The translations under genes and the position numbers were made by a program. A stretch of DNA of 51,162 nucleotides from Thiotrichaceae bacterium (GTDB lineage Bacteria; Pseudomonadota; Gammaproteobacteria; Thiotrichales; Thiotrichaceae), in NCBI GenBank assembly GCA_026989145.1, contig JALSJU010000089.1, positions 1-51,162 of the forward strand, written 5' to 3'. This document shows positions 8,825 through 18,388 of the stretch, one piece after another. Each line of letters opens with the position of its first letter. Position 1 is the stretch's first letter. The notes under the pieces are model-generated. The model had not been told where the DNA came from, searched no databases, and saw only the letters and a program-made list of their open reading frames with translations.

Positions 8825-9222
8825 ATGACTTTACTTAAAAAACAGCACTATCACTTTCAGTCGCAGTATTTGCATCATCTGTAGCATTTGCTGACACAGG
8901 CGCTTCAAGTGGCTCTAATTCAGGTGGGGATGATGATAACACCGTTGCTATCGTGGCTGGCCTTGGTCTATTAGCGGGTGCTGGCTACCTTTATGCAACT
9001 GGCGCTTTTTCTGGTGGGTTTGCAGGGGCTACTGCAGGAACAAGCGGAGCAACCACAGCCGCTAAAGTTGGCAAGTCTGCGGTTAAAGCAACGCAACAGC
9101 CACAGCGCACGGCTAAAAGAAATCCTTACACACATACTCACCCAGCAGTACCAGGTGTTACAAAATCTATGGCACATACACATATGGGCCCCATGCCACA
9201 TACTCATCGTTACGGAAAATAA
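8825..9222 (+). pseudogene. Small exported Gly/Ala- and His-rich protein, frame broken in an A6 run
   Basis: From ATG 8825 (after a GGGGAC ribosome site) the frame stops after 19 codons. If one base is added at the A6 run 8837-8842, the reading becomes a classic Sec signal (MTLLKKTALSLSVAVFASSVAFA) joined in frame to the downstream open frame. That frame continues through a Gly/Ala-rich hydrophobic stretch and ends at 9222 with a histidine-rich tail containing three HTH triplets. The tail suggests metal binding, but no family was recognised. The break could be a recent mutation, a sequencing error, phase variation, or -1 slippage on the A run. An intact terminator and ribosome site argue that the gene was recently functional. 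A GTG at 8953 opens the downstream frame but lacks the signal. Confidence 0.65.
8837..8842 (+). other. A6 run at the frame break of the small secreted protein gene
   Basis: In zero frame the codons are CTT AAA AAA CAG. A -1 slip of the second AAA, or insertion of one A, gives CTT AAA AAA ACA and restores the signal peptide and the downstream frame. Runs of A are typical sites of indel, phase variation, transcriptional slippage and base-call error. The sequence alone cannot tell which applies. Confidence 0.6.
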
Positions 9223-9247
9223 CTAACTCACAATAAATTTTAAAAAA

Positions 9248-9279
9248 GGCGCGATAGCTAACCCTATCGCGCCTTTTTT
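9248..9279 (+). terminator. Strong rho-independent terminator
   Basis: GGCGCGATAG (9248-9257) and CTATCGCGCC (9264-9273) form a perfect ten-base-pair stem with a six-base loop. T6 follows, and A6 precedes it, so it could work in both directions. It ends transcription of the small secreted protein gene. Confidence 0.93.
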
Positions 9280-9305
9280 ATGAGCGTATGAAATACGTTT
9301 TAAAC

Positions 9306-9585
9306 TTAAGGAATCTCTGAATAACCTAGCTGAGTTCTGGCAACGCCAAGTTTTCAAGTTCGAGGCATTGATTTAAAGCATAGTCATTCTATGGTTAAAA
9401 CCAATAACAAAGAAATTGGAAACTTGGCTAAGCCGCGTTAGCTAATAAGAGGGGCGAGCTCACAAGGCATCAATTCCGTTGTTTTTATTTTTTGTAAAGG
9501 GAACGACCATTCTCAAAAAATACGCCTAGGATTTGACGCCTTGTAAGCTCGCAGAATTCAACTAGGTTATTCAGAGGTTCCTTAA
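9306..9585. mobile_element. Family A MITE-like inverted-repeat element, copy 1
   Basis: This 280-bp non-coding element is bounded by TTAA on both sides, and its termini are inverted repeats of about 34 bp with three mismatches (GGAATCTCTGAATAACCTAG at the left; the complement of GGAACCTCTGAATAACCTAG at the right). An inner inverted repeat pairs GCGAGCTCACAAGGC with GCCTTGTAAGCTCGC. A second copy lies at 18511-18832. Terminal inverted repeats plus a 4-bp TTAA duplication fit a MITE mobilised by a DNA transposase; the GGAACCTCTGAATAA ends resemble those of IS5-type elements, from memory and unchecked. It lies between the small protein gene and rapA. Confidence 0.8.
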
Positions 9586-9673
9586 ACATAGTTAGAATAA
9601 TTTCAATAACAGGGTGTTTTCTGTTGCCTTCCGTGGCAAAATTATCTTTTATTACCCCTAGAATAATTCAACG

Positions 9674-12526
9674 ATGCAAAATAACGAATTCCACCTTGGT
9701 CAACGCTGGGTTAGCAATACCGAAGCCTCTCTTGGCATAGGCTTTATTGAAAAAATCGATGGCCGACACCTTACCATCATCTTTCCCGCAGTCGATGAAA
9801 CCCGTGTTTACGCAATGGATAATGCACCGTTAAACCGCGTTAAATACCCCATTGGTGAAGTGATTCAAACTGAAGAAGGCATGCAAATCACAGTAACGGG
9901 CTATGCTGAACATAATCACTGTATTATCTATCAATATATTGATGAATCAGGCAATGAAGTTGGCTTACACGAATTAGAACTGGATAGCTTTGCGCAATTT
10001 AGTCAACCGCAAGATCGTTTATTTGCCGGTCAGGCTGATAAGTCGAAGCGCTTCGAACTACGTGTACAAACCTTGGAACATTTCCATCGTCAACAGCAGG
10101 CCGATAGTTTCGGCTTACTTGGCCCACGTATTCAGCTATTACCACACCAGCTGTATATCGCACATCAAGTTGCTTTGCGCCATGCCCCGCGTGTTTTATT
10201 GGCAGATGAAGTAGGCTTGGGTAAAACCATTGAAGCGGGTTTGATTTTACATCAACAGTTATTAACTGAGCGGGTCAATCGCGCTTTGATTGTAGTGCCA
10301 GAAACCTTGACGCATCAATGGCTGGTCGAGATGATCCGTCGCTTTAATTTGAGCTTTACAGTGCTCGACGAAGAACGCTGTTTCGCAATTGAAGATGAAG
10401 GCGATGCTCAGAATCACATCAATCCTTTCGAAAGCGCACAATTAGTTTTATGTAGTCTATCGTTTCTAACCGAGAACCCAGTTCGTCATCAGCAAGCGAT
10501 ACAAGCAGGTTGGGATTTGATGATTGTTGATGAGGCGCATCACCTTGGCTGGTCTGAAACACATATTAGCAATGAATATTTATGCATCGAATCGCTGGCA
10601 CAAAAAATCTCAGGTTTACTTTTATTAACCGCAACGCCTGAGCAACTTGGTGTCGAGGGGCATTTTGCACGTTTGCGACTACTTGATCCAGATCGCTTTT
10701 TTGACCTTAAAAAATATATTGAAGAAGAGGCTAACTACAAGCCTGTTAACGAGCTTGTACAGTGGCTGCAGGACAAAGAAAGCAACTTAGGTGACCCAGA
10801 CAAACTGAAGCAGCTTGAAAACTACTTAGGCGCAGAAGCAGTAAAAACGTTTGATGGCTCGACAGAAAGTAGCGAGACTATGATTCAAAGCTTGTTGGAT
10901 CGTCACGGTACAGGCCGTGTACTTTATCGCAATACGCGCGATTCTGTCGGTGGCTTTCCCAGCCGCGAATTACACCGCTACGAGCAAGAACTACCTGAAA
11001 TTTATGTGACTGAGATGTTTGATCTTAATAGCCAGCTCCACCCAGAAGTAAATCTACCTGCCGAACTATGGCTCAGTGAAGACCCGCGCGTAGCATGGCT
11101 AGAAGAATGGCTAAGCAGTCATCCCAATGAAAAAGTCTTATTAATCTGTGCCAGCGCGGAAACCGCATTAGCATTAGAAGAGCACCTACGCCTGCGTACT
11201 ACCTTTAATGCCAGTGCTTTTCATGAAGGCTTGAGTATTATTGAACGTGACCGAGCCGCTGCTTACTTTGCTGACAATGAGCTAGGAGCACAGATATTAC
11301 TCTGCTCAGAAATTGGTAGCGAAGGGCGTAACTTTCAATTTTCACATCACCTAATTTTGTTTGATTTACCACTCAACCCCGATTTACTTGAGCAACGGAT
11401 TGGACGACTCGACCGTATTGGTCAAACCCAAACCATACAGTTACACGTACCGTATTTTGCTGGCACGGCGCAAGAAAAATTATTGCAATGGTACGACCAA
11501 GGTTTAAATGCCTTTAATCATGTTTGCTCCGTTGGGCATAGTATTTTTGAAGTCTTTCAAAATGAGGTGCAGCGCGAACTCATTGGCCAAGATGAGGCTA
11601 AATTTACGGACTTAATCAGCCGTACCAAAGCCTTAACCGATGAAACACTCCACACAATGCAACAAGGTCGTGACCGTTTATTGGAGTTAAACTCCTGTCA
11701 TAAAGAGCATGCTCAACATGTTGTATTGGACGTTATGGCGGCAAGTAATGTATCTCAACTCATGAATTTTATGGACGATGTTTTTGATCAGTACGGAGTA
11801 GATCAACAAATACATGGGGCTGATAGCTTTATTTTAAAACCAACTGATCACATGATGAATGCAAACTTCCCCGCGCTACCGGAAGACGGTATGACCATGA
11901 CCTTTCAACGAGACACTGCCTTGTCACGTGAAGATATGCACTTTATGACATGGGAGCACCCGATGGTTATTGGTGCGATGGATATGATTCTCACCAGTGA
12001 AATTGGCAATGCCACTTTTTGTGCAATGGAATTAAATTCAGATCAAGTTGTTGCCGGCACTTTAGTTCTTGAAGCCATTTTCACCATCAACTGCCCCGCA
12101 CCTAAGTTTATGCAACTGCCACGCTATTTGAGTGAATCAAGCGTTCGCATCGTAATTGATAATAACGGCAGAGATTTAAGTGAAGTGTTGTCGTATGACT
12201 TTATCAACTCCGAAGCAACTCACATCAAAAAACAAATCTTACAACAGTTGATACAACAGGCTCGCCCACAAATTCAAGCAATGGTTGATGAAGCAGAAAA
12301 ACAAGTTAAACCACAACAAAGCCAGATTATTCAACAGGCCAAAGTAGCCATGCAAGGCGAGGCAAAGGATGATATAGAACGCTTGAGAAATTTAGCAGAA
12401 GTAAATCCCAATATTCGTCAAGACGAAATCAAGCAACTCGAACAAACCGCTCAAGCACTCGAGTCGTATTTAGATAATGCGCGCTTAAAGTTAGATGCGA
12501 TTCGGGTGGCGCTAGTAACGGGCTAA
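9674..12526 (+). CDS. rapA: RapA, RNA polymerase-recycling SWI2/SNF2 ATPase
   Basis: RapA binds RNA polymerase and uses ATP to release stalled post-termination complexes. The 950-residue product is close to the E. coli length. The N-terminal Tudor-like region (GQRWVSNTEASLGIGFI) is followed by the ATPase core with Walker A GLGKT (Lys184) and DEAH at 286-289, then TATP (motif III). The second helicase lobe has GSEGRNFQF and QRIGRLDRIGQ, and a long C-terminal RapA-specific domain follows. The gene stands alone with family A element copy 1 directly upstream; its promoter must lie in the roughly 90 bp after that element. Confidence 0.95.
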   Translation: MQNNEFHLGQRWVSNTEASLGIGFIEKIDGRHLTIIFPAVDETRVYAMDNAPLNRVKYPIGEVIQTEEGMQITVTGYAEHNHCIIYQYIDESGNEVGLHELELDSFAQFSQPQDRLFAGQADKSKRFELRVQTLEHFHRQQQADSFGLLGPRIQLLPHQLYIAHQVALRHAPRVLLADEVGLGKTIEAGLILHQQLLTERVNRALIVVPETLTHQWLVEMIRRFNLSFTVLDEERCFAIEDEGDAQNHINPFESAQLVLCSLSFLTENPVRHQQAIQAGWDLMIVDEAHHLGWSETHISNEYLCIESLAQKISGLLLLTATPEQLGVEGHFARLRLLDPDRFFDLKKYIEEEANYKPVNELVQWLQDKESNLGDPDKLKQLENYLGAEAVKTFDGSTESSETMIQSLLDRHGTGRVLYRNTRDSVGGFPSRELHRYEQELPEIYVTEMFDLNSQLHPEVNLPAELWLSEDPRVAWLEEWLSSHPNEKVLLICASAETALALEEHLRLRTTFNASAFHEGLSIIERDRAAAYFADNELGAQILLCSEIGSEGRNFQFSHHLILFDLPLNPDLLEQRIGRLDRIGQTQTIQLHVPYFAGTAQEKLLQWYDQGLNAFNHVCSVGHSIFEVFQNEVQRELIGQDEAKFTDLISRTKALTDETLHTMQQGRDRLLELNSCHKEHAQHVVLDVMAASNVSQLMNFMDDVFDQYGVDQQIHGADSFILKPTDHMMNANFPALPEDGMTMTFQRDTALSREDMHFMTWEHPMVIGAMDMILTSEIGNATFCAMELNSDQVVAGTLVLEAIFTINCPAPKFMQLPRYLSESSVRIVIDNNGRDLSEVLSYDFINSEATHIKKQILQQLIQQARPQIQAMVDEAEKQVKPQQSQIIQQAKVAMQGEAKDDIERLRNLAEVNPNIRQDEIKQLEQTAQALESYLDNARLKLDAIRVALVTG

Positions 12527-12566
12527 GTACGAAACACTAAGACATAGAGAACACGGGTGCAATACA

Positions 12567-13127
12567 TTACCCCGTAAATGCTGCATCCGAATTTAGGTAT
12601 TCAATTTCCGCATCTGAGCTTGTACGCCCTAAAGCTATATTACGGTGCGGAAAACGCCCAAACTTTCTCACAATAGCACGGTGATGTTTGGCGAATTTCA
12701 CGTTGCCTTCGAGCTTGGTTTTAGTAAAACATTCTACGGCTAAGTTTTGATCAGCCATATTTTCGCTATGCATCAAAGGCATGTATAAAAAAGCTACTCG
12801 GTCGTTGTTAATCTCATCGTCAAAGCCTTTTTCAATCGCGTGTTTAGCAATTTCTACAGACTGTTGTTCGGTGCTAAAGCTTTTAGCCGTGTTACGAAAC
12901 ATGTTTAAAGGCAGTTGATCTAATAAAATACATAAGGCTAAACAGCCGTTGGCGCTGTTTTTCCAATCATCGAACTCCCCTGCTTTAGCTTGCTGCCATG
13001 TGGCCTCATAGCTAACGGTCATTTGCTGGTCAATTTCTGGGGTTGAGTTAAACCAATGATCGCTAATTGGTTTTGTAAACCAAAAATCTAAGATATTTTC
13101 AATAGTGTCGTTTATTTCTGGCTGCAT
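12567..13127 (-). CDS. DUF924 family protein
   Basis: This is a 186-residue helical protein with the hallmarks of the DUF924 family, a TPR-like alpha-helical fold of unknown biochemical role. They are ILDFWF at the N terminus, LALCILLDQLPLNMFR in the middle, RVAFLYMPLMHSE, and a C-terminal FGRFPHRN followed by ALGR. No signal peptide or membrane segment is present. It is convergent with rapA (40 bp between stops) and upstream of nothing obvious. No function can be assigned from context. Confidence 0.85.
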   Translation of the reverse strand: MQPEINDTIENILDFWFTKPISDHWFNSTPEIDQQMTVSYEATWQQAKAGEFDDWKNSANGCLALCILLDQLPLNMFRNTAKSFSTEQQSVEIAKHAIEKGFDDEINNDRVAFLYMPLMHSENMADQNLAVECFTKTKLEGNVKFAKHHRAIVRKFGRFPHRNIALGRTSSDAEIEYLNSDAAFTG

Positions 13128-13212
13128 TATGCTTCCTTAAAACCCTAGATAATACACTAATATCGAAACATACCTTACTACAACCAAAATGTGCAAACCT
13201 CAAATTAGGATT

Positions 13213-14613
13213 TTAAGTCATAAATCCAAGATTCTTGGTATCAAAATTTTTCAAATTAGGAAATATCTCATCTACATCACTCACCGACATGCCCATCCAT
13301 TGCGCTAAGGTCGCACCGTATTGATCAATGCCGTATTGTGGAATAAAGCGACCATTGTCGCGTGCATCATTTTTTCCATCAAGAATCAGCTCCGGCATAG
13401 ATCCGTGAATCTCCCCGCCTTTAACCGCGCCACCCATGACTAGATTGTGGGTCGCCCAGCCGTGGTCAGTACCATCGTCGTTGGCACTGTATGATCGACC
13501 AAACTCACTGGCGGTGAAGGTAGTTACGCTATTTGCAACGCCAAGTTCTTCGGTGGTTTTATAAAAACTTGCCATCGCGTCATTGAGTACTTTTAGCTGT
13601 ACACGATGGTCATTGACTTGATTGGCATGCTGATCCCATCCGCCAAATTTTAGGAAGAATATTTGTCGTTTCATGCCTAAGCTTTCGCGTATTGAAATCA
13701 TTTTCGCGGTCATTTTTAAGGCGCTGGCTAGATCATTCCCTTCGGGATATACCGTTGTAATTTCAGGTGCTTCTGTCATTTTACCGACTAATAAACCAAC
13801 CCGCTCTTCTGCACTAAGGTAAGATTTTGTCATGTGCTGTTGAATCAATGACGGGTTGTTTATTTTTAGGATTTTATGCCATGCGTCTGTTCTGCTAGTT
13901 TTCCAGCGAGGCCAATCATCTTTTGCAAAGGCCTTAATTTCTTCCACGCCGGTGTACGGATTGAGTGCAAAATCTAACGGATTTAAACCTCGCTGCCAGA
14001 CGCTATTGCCGGCAAAACTAAACAGCGCAGGGTCACGCGGGCGATCATTGGCAGCTGCCAGCATATCCATCATTCGCCCACCCCAACCGGGTGGGTGAAT
14101 ACTGGACTTTGCGGTGCTACAGGCTTGTAAAAATTCTTGCTGATGGCTGTGTGAAAAAAGATCAGCGGGCAACTGTGAGCTTTTATTTTGATAGTTTGCA
14201 CGTGTGGTTGGCTCAATTAACGAGCCGATATTGGCAGAAACCGCTAGTTTTTTGCTGTTATACAAGCCTTGTAATTGAGCCATTGAGGGGTGAAACGCAT
14301 AATCACTACCCGCTAAAGGTAATAAGCTGTCACGACTTAACGCAATTTTATTACGGGTTGTTTTGTATTGGTTGTAGGCATTCTGCTGATACGGAACGAG
14401 CATATTAAACGCATCATTACCGCCCGCCAAGAAGATGCAAACCAATGATTTATGATCACTCAAGCCCGCGTAGTCGCTACTTTGCGCCATGGCGGATTGT
14501 ATTAAATTGAGCTTGCCTTGCGTTGCCATCATTGAGGATGCGCCAATGCCAAAGGCCAATGATTTTAAAAATGCGCGTCGGTTGTTGTGACTAGGGGTTG
14601 TTTTCATTTTCAT
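13213..14613 (-). CDS. DUF1501 family Tat-exported protein
   Basis: The 466-residue product begins with a Tat signal (NNRRAFLKSLAFG at residues 10-22). It carries the DUF1501 pattern of an alkaline-phosphatase/sulfatase-like fold: LVCIFLAGGNDAFNMLVP (about 57-74), HSHQQEFL, GGWDQHANQ and a C-terminal TASEFGRS...DDGTDHGWATHN. The histidines and aspartates in these motifs look intact, so metal-dependent hydrolase chemistry is possible. No substrate is established for the family. It starts three bases after the DUF1800 stop, a pairing seen repeatedly in bacteria that suggests the two act together outside the cytoplasm. Confidence 0.88.
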   Translation of the reverse strand: MKMKTTPSHNNRRAFLKSLAFGIGASSMMATQGKLNLIQSAMAQSSDYAGLSDHKSLVCIFLAGGNDAFNMLVPYQQNAYNQYKTTRNKIALSRDSLLPLAGSDYAFHPSMAQLQGLYNSKKLAVSANIGSLIEPTTRANYQNKSSQLPADLFSHSHQQEFLQACSTAKSSIHPPGWGGRMMDMLAAANDRPRDPALFSFAGNSVWQRGLNPLDFALNPYTGVEEIKAFAKDDWPRWKTSRTDAWHKILKINNPSLIQQHMTKSYLSAEERVGLLVGKMTEAPEITTVYPEGNDLASALKMTAKMISIRESLGMKRQIFFLKFGGWDQHANQVNDHRVQLKVLNDAMASFYKTTEELGVANSVTTFTASEFGRSYSANDDGTDHGWATHNLVMGGAVKGGEIHGSMPELILDGKNDARDNGRFIPQYGIDQYGATLAQWMGMSVSDVDEIFPNLKNFDTKNLGFMT

Positions 14614-14616
14614 TTC

Positions 14617-16440
14617 CTACTTTTGATTTAAGTATTCGGGCGAACTGCTGATTAATAAGATCGCTTCACGTGCCTTTTCTAGCCCTTGCCTTTCATCGTT
14701 ATGAAAAATCCCTTTTTTATTTAAATGTTCACTGACAATTTGTTTAAGCGGTTGTGACATTTCACCGTTGAGCAATACTAAATTTAAGTGCTCCAATAGT
14801 GCCTCCGTGTTTTTAGCCAAGCCCGCCTCGGTTGATAAATTAAGCTTTGAGCGTTGTTTTTTACCTTTTTCATTAAGTAATGCAGCACTCATCGCTTTAC
14901 TATCACTAAAGCGAGTAATTAAGGTGTGGATTAAATTACTCGCCCCTACGGTGGTGTTTTCATTCATTATTTGAAACTCTGGAGCCGTCAAACCTGCTTC
15001 ATTAATAGCGCCTGCGGGTGAGAAATCAGAGGTGAAAAAATTAAACACCGACTTTGCTTGTAATGGCCCTTGACCGACTTTGTTTTTAAAGTCATTCATA
15101 CTCGTCCAAAAGCTATAATAAGGGTAAGTTCCTTGCCCACAGGTTTTTTCAGGCCGCCAACGATGCCCTTCTTTAAGAGTCGCTTGCATATTAAAAGCAC
15201 GCCATAAATGGCTTAATCGCAACAGTGGCTCACGCAACTTGCCAAAGTTAGCCGGTTTATTTTTTGCTAACGCTTCTTTATCTAATAAAATCGCACTGGC
15301 CACTGAGCCTAAATCACCCCGCACACCTTTACCATTATTGTTAAAAATCTGCGCGACACGCCTCACATAATCGGGACTTGGGTTGCTGGTAACTAAGCGC
15401 TGAATGAGCAACTTACTTATAAAGGGTGCTACGTTGGGATGCTTAAAAATATTATCTAAAGCAAAGCTTAAGTCTGCTTTAGCCATTTGTCCGGCAGGGC
15501 TTTTTACGCCATTCAAAAGTGTTTTTATTGTTGTGTCGTGATACTTTTCCACTGCTACCAAGGGGCGTGTTTTATCTGCATTGCCTGCGTATTGCTGCCA
15601 TTTTAGATCAGCATAGTTCCAACCGGTAAACACTTTTGCAAAGGCTTCTATGGTTTGCTGATTATATGTGGGGACAGGCTTTCCGTTCGCATCTAACTTT
15701 TCAGTACCATCAAGATTAAGCTGGTGAACACCAATACTAAATAACTGCAAAATCTCACGTGCGTAGTTTTCATCGGGGCGTATATTTTGCTTTTTATTGG
15801 TTTTTTGATTACGACTCATGCTTAAAAAATCGCCCATTGCAGGATGCAAGGTCACCTCTTCAAGCAAATCACGATAATTTCCCAAGCTATGTTTAACCAA
15901 TATATCATAATAACTAGTGACCGCTTTTTGATAATCACTCAAACCCAAGCCGTCAGAATCTGAAATTACCATGATTTCACTTAGCGCAAATGCCATGCGC
16001 TGACGAAGCTGATCTGGCGCGTGCAGCGTCGTTTCCCACCAAATTTGTAAACGCGGGTAAACAAACTCCCATGAATCTTTAAGATTAGTGCCATCATCAT
16101 CACGGTTGGCACACATTTTAGTGGCACGTTGATTCACTTTTGGCAAATGGTAGCTTGGCTTTATTGTTAATTGTTCTGCCAACCACTGCTCATAAGTCTT
16201 CTTCTTAACAAGTTGGTTGATGCTTTCTGTGGTTGGCCCAAATGTGGCTCTCGTTAAAAATGCAGCTGCACTATTTTTATCTTCAACAGGGTGCTTATTA
16301 GAAAGTACATCGTACTTATTTTGGGTTTCTTTTACAGGATCTGTTTTATTAGCATCGTCGCTAGCGTTTGTACTTCCACCGCAAGCGCTAAGTAACAGAG
16401 GGGTTAATAGCATTAATGCTATTGCCGCTTTCTTAGTCAT
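14617..16440 (-). CDS. DUF1800 family lipoprotein
   Basis: This 607-residue protein has a lipoprotein signal (LLLSACGG; Cys20 would be lipidated). The family pattern includes AAAFLTRATFGPT near the start, LRQRMAFALSEIMV, YYDILVKHSLGNYRDLLEEVTLHPAMGDFL (listed here as separate phrases YYDILVKHSLGNY and LHPAMGDFLS), NYAREILQLFSIG and a C-terminal ILLISSSPEYLNQK. DUF1800 function is not known; cell-surface localisation follows from the lipobox. It is the first gene of a two-gene operon with the DUF1501 gene. A nine-base inverted repeat stands 37 bp upstream of its start. Confidence 0.88.
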   Translation of the reverse strand: MTKKAAIALMLLTPLLLSACGGSTNASDDANKTDPVKETQNKYDVLSNKHPVEDKNSAAAFLTRATFGPTTESINQLVKKKTYEQWLAEQLTIKPSYHLPKVNQRATKMCANRDDDGTNLKDSWEFVYPRLQIWWETTLHAPDQLRQRMAFALSEIMVISDSDGLGLSDYQKAVTSYYDILVKHSLGNYRDLLEEVTLHPAMGDFLSMSRNQKTNKKQNIRPDENYAREILQLFSIGVHQLNLDGTEKLDANGKPVPTYNQQTIEAFAKVFTGWNYADLKWQQYAGNADKTRPLVAVEKYHDTTIKTLLNGVKSPAGQMAKADLSFALDNIFKHPNVAPFISKLLIQRLVTSNPSPDYVRRVAQIFNNNGKGVRGDLGSVASAILLDKEALAKNKPANFGKLREPLLRLSHLWRAFNMQATLKEGHRWRPEKTCGQGTYPYYSFWTSMNDFKNKVGQGPLQAKSVFNFFTSDFSPAGAINEAGLTAPEFQIMNENTTVGASNLIHTLITRFSDSKAMSAALLNEKGKKQRSKLNLSTEAGLAKNTEALLEHLNLVLLNGEMSQPLKQIVSEHLNKKGIFHNDERQGLEKAREAILLISSSPEYLNQK

Positions 16441-16476
16441 GGTAAAATCTCATGTGCACTGAAATAAGCAAGTCTA

Positions 16477-16507
16477 CAAACGGTTCGAATTTATAAAAAA
16501 CCGTTTG
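16477..16507. repeat. Nine-base-pair inverted repeat upstream of the DUF1800-DUF1501 operon
   Basis: CAAACGGTT (16477-16485) and AACCGTTTG (16499-16507) are perfect inverted repeats around a 13-base spacer. They lie between the DUF1800 start (minus) and pncC (plus). This could be an operator or a 5' leader hairpin; no T tract follows it. Confidence 0.5.
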
Positions 16508-16627
16508 AGAATTGCTTTACAGCTTATTTTTATTTGATACTTAGGTTTTATAACCGCTAAATTATCGACCTAAGTTACTTAACACACACTTAATTCATGA
16601 TAATAAATTAAATAAGTGATAACCGAT

Positions 16628-17101
16628 ATGACCACGCTAATACAAAAAGTTTCAAAAAGTTTACATAAAAATAATTTAACGCTGGTAACAGCTGAATCTT
16701 GCACAGGAGGCTGGATTGCAAAAAAAATGACCGACCTTTCCGGTAGCTCTGCCATTTTTGACCGAGGTTTTGTCACCTATAGCAACCAATCAAAAATAGA
16801 CATGTTGAACGTACAGGCATCAACATTGGCGGCGCATGGTGCTGTCAGCGAAGCGGTAGTAATAGAAATGACACAAGGTGCGCTATTAAATTCACAGGCA
16901 GATATTGCTGTTTCTATCAGTGGTATAGCAGGACCAGATTGCGGTAGTGCAGATAAGCCGGTAGGCACTATATGTTTTGCTTGGCAACAAAAAAATCAAC
17001 AAGCTATTGCTAAAACAAAATTCTTTGAGGGTGACCGAGATTCTATAAGGTCGCAAGCCGTTGATTATTCTTTAGATGGGATCAATCAATTAATTGATTA
17101 A
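16628..17101 (+). CDS. pncC: Nicotinamide-nucleotide amidohydrolase PncC (CinA C-terminal domain type)
   Basis: PncC deamidates nicotinamide mononucleotide to nicotinic acid mononucleotide in NAD recycling. The product has the CinA C-terminal fold: TAESCTGGW at residues 21-29 (with the catalytic Ser), YSNQSK, GAVSEAVV and SISGIAGPDCGS...KPVGT. The start is taken at ATG 16628, giving 157 residues like single-domain PncC; a GTG twelve bases upstream is an alternative, and neither has a good ribosome site. The stand-alone domain next to recA matches the common gammaproteobacterial order pncC-recA-recX-alaS. Confidence 0.9.
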   Translation: MTTLIQKVSKSLHKNNLTLVTAESCTGGWIAKKMTDLSGSSAIFDRGFVTYSNQSKIDMLNVQASTLAAHGAVSEAVVIEMTQGALLNSQADIAVSISGIAGPDCGSADKPVGTICFAWQQKNQQAIAKTKFFEGDRDSIRSQAVDYSLDGINQLID

Positions 17102-17286
17102 CAAATAAATAGTTTGCTTTATGTTCGCCTTTTAACTTACAATAGAACAAAGAGTAACTAGTCGTAATAAAATACTGATTTAAATTAATTTAAACTTTTT
17201 CATTACACCCTCACGAATTGAGGGAGTCGACCATTAAGATACTCACATCAATTAACTGAAGCTACAAAAAAGCAAGGATATTAAAA

Positions 17287-18372
17287 ATGGATGAGCAAAG
17301 AAAACAAGCATTAGCTGCAGCACTTGGACAAATCGAAAGACAATTCGGCAAAGGTACTGTCATGCGCATGGGCGACTCAGCCGCCTCACGAAACATTGAT
17401 GTGATTTCAACCGGCTCTCTAACCGTAGACTTAGCACTTGGTATAGGCGGTTTACCAAAAGGCCGAGTGATAGAAATTTACGGCCCAGAGTCATCGGGTA
17501 AAACCACCATGACCTTGCACGCCATTGCAGAGTGTCAAAAAGCAGGTGGCACAGCAGCCTTTATTGATGCCGAGCACGCGCTAGACCCAGGTTACGCAAA
17601 AAAACTTGGCGTGAATATTGATGAGTTATTAATTTCACAGCCCGATACTGGCGAACAAGCCTTAGAAGTGACCGATATGCTAGTACGCTCTGGTGGTGTA
17701 GATATGGTGGTAATTGACTCCGTTGCAGCCTTAACGCCCAAAGCAGAAATTGAAGGCGATATGGGTGACTCGCACATGGGCTTACAAGCTCGCTTAATGT
17801 CACAAGCCTTACGAAAACTAACGGCCAATATCAAACGCTCAAACACCATGGTCATCTTTATCAACCAAATCCGTATGAAAATAGGCGTGATGTTTGGTAG
17901 CCCAGAAACAACCACTGGAGGTAATGCCCTTAAGTTTTACGCCTCTGTTCGCTTAGATATTCGCAGAATTGGAGCAATCAAGAAAGGTGATGAAATAGTC
18001 GGCAACGCCACCCGAGTGAAAATTGTTAAAAATAAGATGGCACCACCTTTCAAACAAGCCGAATTTGAAATTCGCTACGGCGAAGGTGTTTCACACGTAG
18101 GTGAATTGCTAGACCTTGGCGTTGAACAAGGGCTAGTTAATAAAGCAGGTTCCTGGTACAGCTACAAAGGTGAAAAAATTGGTCAAGGTAAAGATAACTC
18201 AGGCACATACCTAAAAGAAAACCCAGAAATTGCCGATGAATTAGAAGCCTTGATTCGTGAGAAGCTACTCCCTAAGGCTGAGGCCACAGAAGCTAATGAA
18301 AAAATAGAAAAAGAAGTAATTGACAAAGAAACAGGCGAAGTTAAAAAAGCCTCTACAAAAAGCAGTAAATAA
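17287..18372 (+). CDS. recA: Recombinase RecA
   Basis: RecA forms filaments on single-stranded DNA for homologous recombination and triggers LexA self-cleavage. The 361-residue product has Walker A GPESSGKT at 66-73, the [17 protein letters not shown] Walker B region, the L1/L2 loops with [15 protein letters not shown], and an acidic/Lys-rich C-terminal tail. The ATG is preceded by AAGGA. No CTGT-N8-ACAG LexA box was visible in the 185 bp upstream, so SOS control here uses another operator sequence or was missed by eye. recX is displaced 770 bp downstream by repeat elements. Confidence 0.97.
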   Translation: MDEQRKQALAAALGQIERQFGKGTVMRMGDSAASRNIDVISTGSLTVDLALGIGGLPKGRVIEIYGPESSGKTTMTLHAIAECQKAGGTAAFIDAEHALDPGYAKKLGVNIDELLISQPDTGEQALEVTDMLVRSGGVDMVVIDSVAALTPKAEIEGDMGDSHMGLQARLMSQALRKLTANIKRSNTMVIFINQIRMKIGVMFGSPETTTGGNALKFYASVRLDIRRIGAIKKGDEIVGNATRVKIVKNKMAPPFKQAEFEIRYGEGVSHVGELLDLGVEQGLVNKAGSWYSYKGEKIGQGKDNSGTYLKENPEIADELEALIREKLLPKAEATEANEKIEKEVIDKETGEVKKASTKSSK

Positions 18373-18388
18373 GTTATACTTATGAGTA

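Noticed and set aside
9990-10214. Plus-strand open frame inside rapA in another frame
   Set aside because: It lies wholly within the conserved rapA frame and has no family character.
16471-16510. GGTTCGAATT resembling a tRNA T-loop
   Set aside because: No cloverleaf, acceptor stem or anticodon arm can be drawn. It is part of a simple inverted repeat.
17102-17286. Search for a LexA box before recA
   Set aside because: No CTGT-N8-ACAG or close variant was seen; AT-rich half-similar words are not strong enough to call.
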